A DNA stretch of 14,477 nt from Patescibacteria group bacterium (GTDB lineage Bacteria; Patescibacteriota; Microgenomatia; Levybacterales; UBA12049), in the NCBI GenBank assembly GCA_023485715.1, contig JAMCZG010000035.1:1-14477 (forward strand). The letters run 5' to 3'. Shown one piece after another: positions 13,617-14,477 of the stretch (position 1 is the first letter of the stretch; every line of letters starts with the position of its first letter). The position numbers and the translations under genes were made by a program. The notes below the pieces were generated by a model. It saw only the letters and a program-made list of their open reading frames with translations. It had not been told where the DNA came from and did not search any database.

Positions 13617-13627
13617 CACCCCCTTTC
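13617..13627 (-). promoter_or_regulatory. Strong Shine-Dalgarno that fixes the DUF5684-like start
   Basis: On the minus strand, GAAAGGGGGTG lies five bases before the ATG at 13611. It pairs with the 16S 3' end (AAGGAGGTG type) with a single G-U wobble. Most other genes here lack any such site. Confidence 0.8.
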
Positions 13628-13644
13628 AAAACGATGTTATAATC

Positions 13645-13674
13645 AGTATATGGAGATTTAGAAAAGAATGTCAA
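13645..13674 (-). promoter_or_regulatory. Promoter of the DUF5684-like gene
   Basis: On the minus strand, a perfect TTGACA (13674-13669), an 18-base spacer and TATACT (13650-13645). Predicted +1 is near 13638, leaving a 27-base leader that contains the Shine-Dalgarno. Confidence 0.7.
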
Positions 13675-13693
13675 GGAGATTCGTGGAAATAAG

Positions 13694-13767
13694 TACCGCG
13701 TAGGGGATTCGAACCCCTGATTACCTGGCTGAAAACCAGGTGTCCTGGGCCACTAGACGAACGCGGC
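13694..13767 (-). tRNA. tRNA-Glu (anticodon UUC)
   Basis: The minus strand folds into a complete cloverleaf of 74 bases. The acceptor is GCCGCGT with ACGCGGT, the D-arm stem is GTC/GAC with a GTCTAGTGGCCCAGGAC core typical of tRNA-Glu, the anticodon stem is CCTGG/CCAGG, and the loop TTTTCAG gives TTC at 34-36. The variable loop is TAATC and the T-arm AGGGG-TTCGAAT-CCCCT. CCA is not encoded (ACTT follows the acceptor), so it must be added. The first pair is G1-U72, a wobble, and the discriminator is A73. The promoter lies only a few bases upstream. Confidence 0.95.
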
Positions 13768-13775
13768 GTTCGTGT

Positions 13776-13804
13776 ATTATATCTTAAACGCGAAGTAGGT
13801 TCAA
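13776..13804 (-). promoter_or_regulatory. Promoter of tRNA-Glu
   Basis: On the minus strand, TTGAAC (13804-13799), a 17-base spacer and a perfect TATAAT (13781-13776). Predicted +1 is about 13769, only two bases ahead of the mature tRNA 5' end at 13767. The -35 directly follows the stop codon of the neighbouring membrane-protein gene. Confidence 0.75.
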
Positions 13805-14464
13805 TTATTTAAGTTTTTTGTGCACCTCCTCGATTACGCCTTTAGCAGAATCTTTTCCGCCGAGCCCAAACGCAATACCGCCTGCGATTGCGAGCATCGC
13901 TACAAATCCTGTAAACAGTATTCTGACTAAATCTGCTGCGACCCCAAGCTGTGTAAGAATCGCCAAAATCACAAAAACCGTTATCGCCCATTTGGTAAAC
14001 GATGCGATAGTTTTAGACGTGTTTGACGAAATACCTTTTGTCGACGCGAGCATTATGTCGTAAGCGAGTTGCGCAAACACAAAACCGACTAATCCGATGA
14101 TCGCCGCGACGAACACGTTTGGCAAATAAAGCAAGAACGTGTTTAAAACCGTGACGATCTGGGGAAGTCCCCAAACGTCAGCCGTCGGGATCAAGAATAT
14201 TATGATAATAAACCACCGGACGATTTCGGCCAGAATGTTCGCCCAATTAAACTCTTCTTTGCCTTCCGGGACACTGTATTTTCGTAGTAATGCCTCAACT
14301 CTTAACGCCTTTATTATCTGGATTACGATCTGTTTTACGATCGAGGCGACAACAAAGCCGAGTATTAATATTATTACGCCGGCAAAGAATTTAGGGATAA
14401 AACTTACGACTGCTGCGAGTCCGTTGTTTAATGATGCGACTAATGTTTGTCCTATATCTGTCAT
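13805..14464 (-). CDS. TM-helix-repeat membrane protein related to small mechanosensitive channels
   Basis: This 219-residue, very hydrophobic protein fits the conserved TM-helix family linked to MscS-like channels (CmpX-type). About five membrane segments are visible near 18-48, 77-97, 105-140, 152-172 and 175-203. The sequence GGIAFGLGGKDSAKGVIEE (195-213) matches the pore-helix segment of MscS-like proteins (AFGLGxKD), but the protein ends right there and lacks the cytoplasmic beta domain of true MscS channels. It may thus form a minimal pore or be a structural membrane protein; channel activity is inference. The start at 14464 is supported by a perfect AAGGAGGTG five bases upstream. Its promoter lies beyond the window. 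The stop codon touches the tRNA-Glu promoter, and no terminator is seen between them. Confidence 0.83.
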   Translation of the reverse strand: MTDIGQTLVASLNNGLAAVVSFIPKFFAGVIILILGFVVASIVKQIVIQIIKALRVEALLRKYSVPEGKEEFNWANILAEIVRWFIIIIFLIPTADVWGLPQIVTVLNTFLLYLPNVFVAAIIGLVGFVFAQLAYDIMLASTKGISSNTSKTIASFTKWAITVFVILAILTQLGVAADLVRILFTGFVAMLAIAGGIAFGLGGKDSAKGVIEEVHKKLK

Positions 14465-14468
14465 TTTT

Positions 14469-14477
14469 CACCTCCTT
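14469..14477 (-). promoter_or_regulatory. Perfect Shine-Dalgarno of the TM-helix protein gene
   Basis: AAGGAGGTG on the minus strand, spaced five bases from the ATG, complements the 16S rRNA 3' end without mismatch. It shows the organism retains a functional anti-Shine-Dalgarno although most genes here do not use it. Confidence 0.88.

Noticed and set aside
13612..13674. Longer start for the DUF5684-like gene at 13674 (21 extra residues)
   Set aside because: That region holds the TTGACA and TATACT promoter and the Shine-Dalgarno. The added peptide is polar and unlike the family.
1..14477. CRISPR array, insertion sequence, prophage, toxin-antitoxin or defence cassette
   Set aside because: No regularly spaced repeats, transposase, integrase, terminal inverted repeats or paired small genes of that kind were found. 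The window is housekeeping-like.

Overview
The window looks like a piece of a small, gene-dense bacterial genome, most probably of the Candidate Phyla Radiation (Patescibacteria, perhaps a Microgenomates-like lineage). This is an inference from compact intergenic spaces, lysine/phenylalanine-rich proteins, short versions of several families (DNA polymerase III delta, a cysteine ligase) and families common in such genomes (DUF5684-like, TM-helix-repeat proteins, secreted clan GH-A proteins). There is no rRNA, mobile element, CRISPR array or phage module. No gap exceeds about 190 bases, and the longest one holds a tRNA gene and promoters.

Layout, left to right. Bases 1-3805 (minus) carry a lower-glycolysis/gluconeogenesis operon in transcription order ppsA, eno, gpmA (cut by the window edge), linking pyruvate, PEP, 2-phosphoglycerate and 3-phosphoglycerate. 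A small cupin gene (3869-4177, plus) diverges from it. Bases 4229-8385 (minus) are a tightly overlapping operon: phosphomannomutase/phosphoglucomutase, a mannose-6-phosphate-isomerase-type cupin, a bifunctional phosphoglucose/phosphomannose isomerase, then purD. The first three interconvert fructose-6-P, glucose-6-P/mannose-6-P and the 1-phosphates used for nucleotide sugars; purD is a purine gene out of place. Bases 8395-10022 (minus) hold a YkuK-like RNase H-fold protein, an HExxH metallopeptidase and a short DNA polymerase III delta subunit. Bases 10064-12436 (minus) hold a secreted glycosidase-like protein and a cysteine ligase of the CysRS/MshC family. Divergent from the ligase is a PIG-L/LmbE deacetylase (12481-13185, plus). 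Last come a DUF5684-like membrane protein, tRNA-Glu(UUC) and a TM-helix-repeat membrane protein (13189-14464, minus).

Two observations stand out. First, at least five protein genes have a sigma70-type promoter whose -10 hexamer ends exactly six bases before the start codon, so the predicted transcription start is the A of the ATG (leaderless mRNA). The two membrane-protein genes at the right end instead have strong Shine-Dalgarno sequences. Second, the cysteine ligase has several MshC-like segments, lacks the C-terminal CysRS domain, and sits head-to-head with an MshB-like (PIG-L) deacetylase. This hints at a low-molecular-weight thiol route, but the ligase could equally be the genome's short CysRS.

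Promoter spacings were counted by hand from the bases. Family assignments come from recognising motifs, without database searches.
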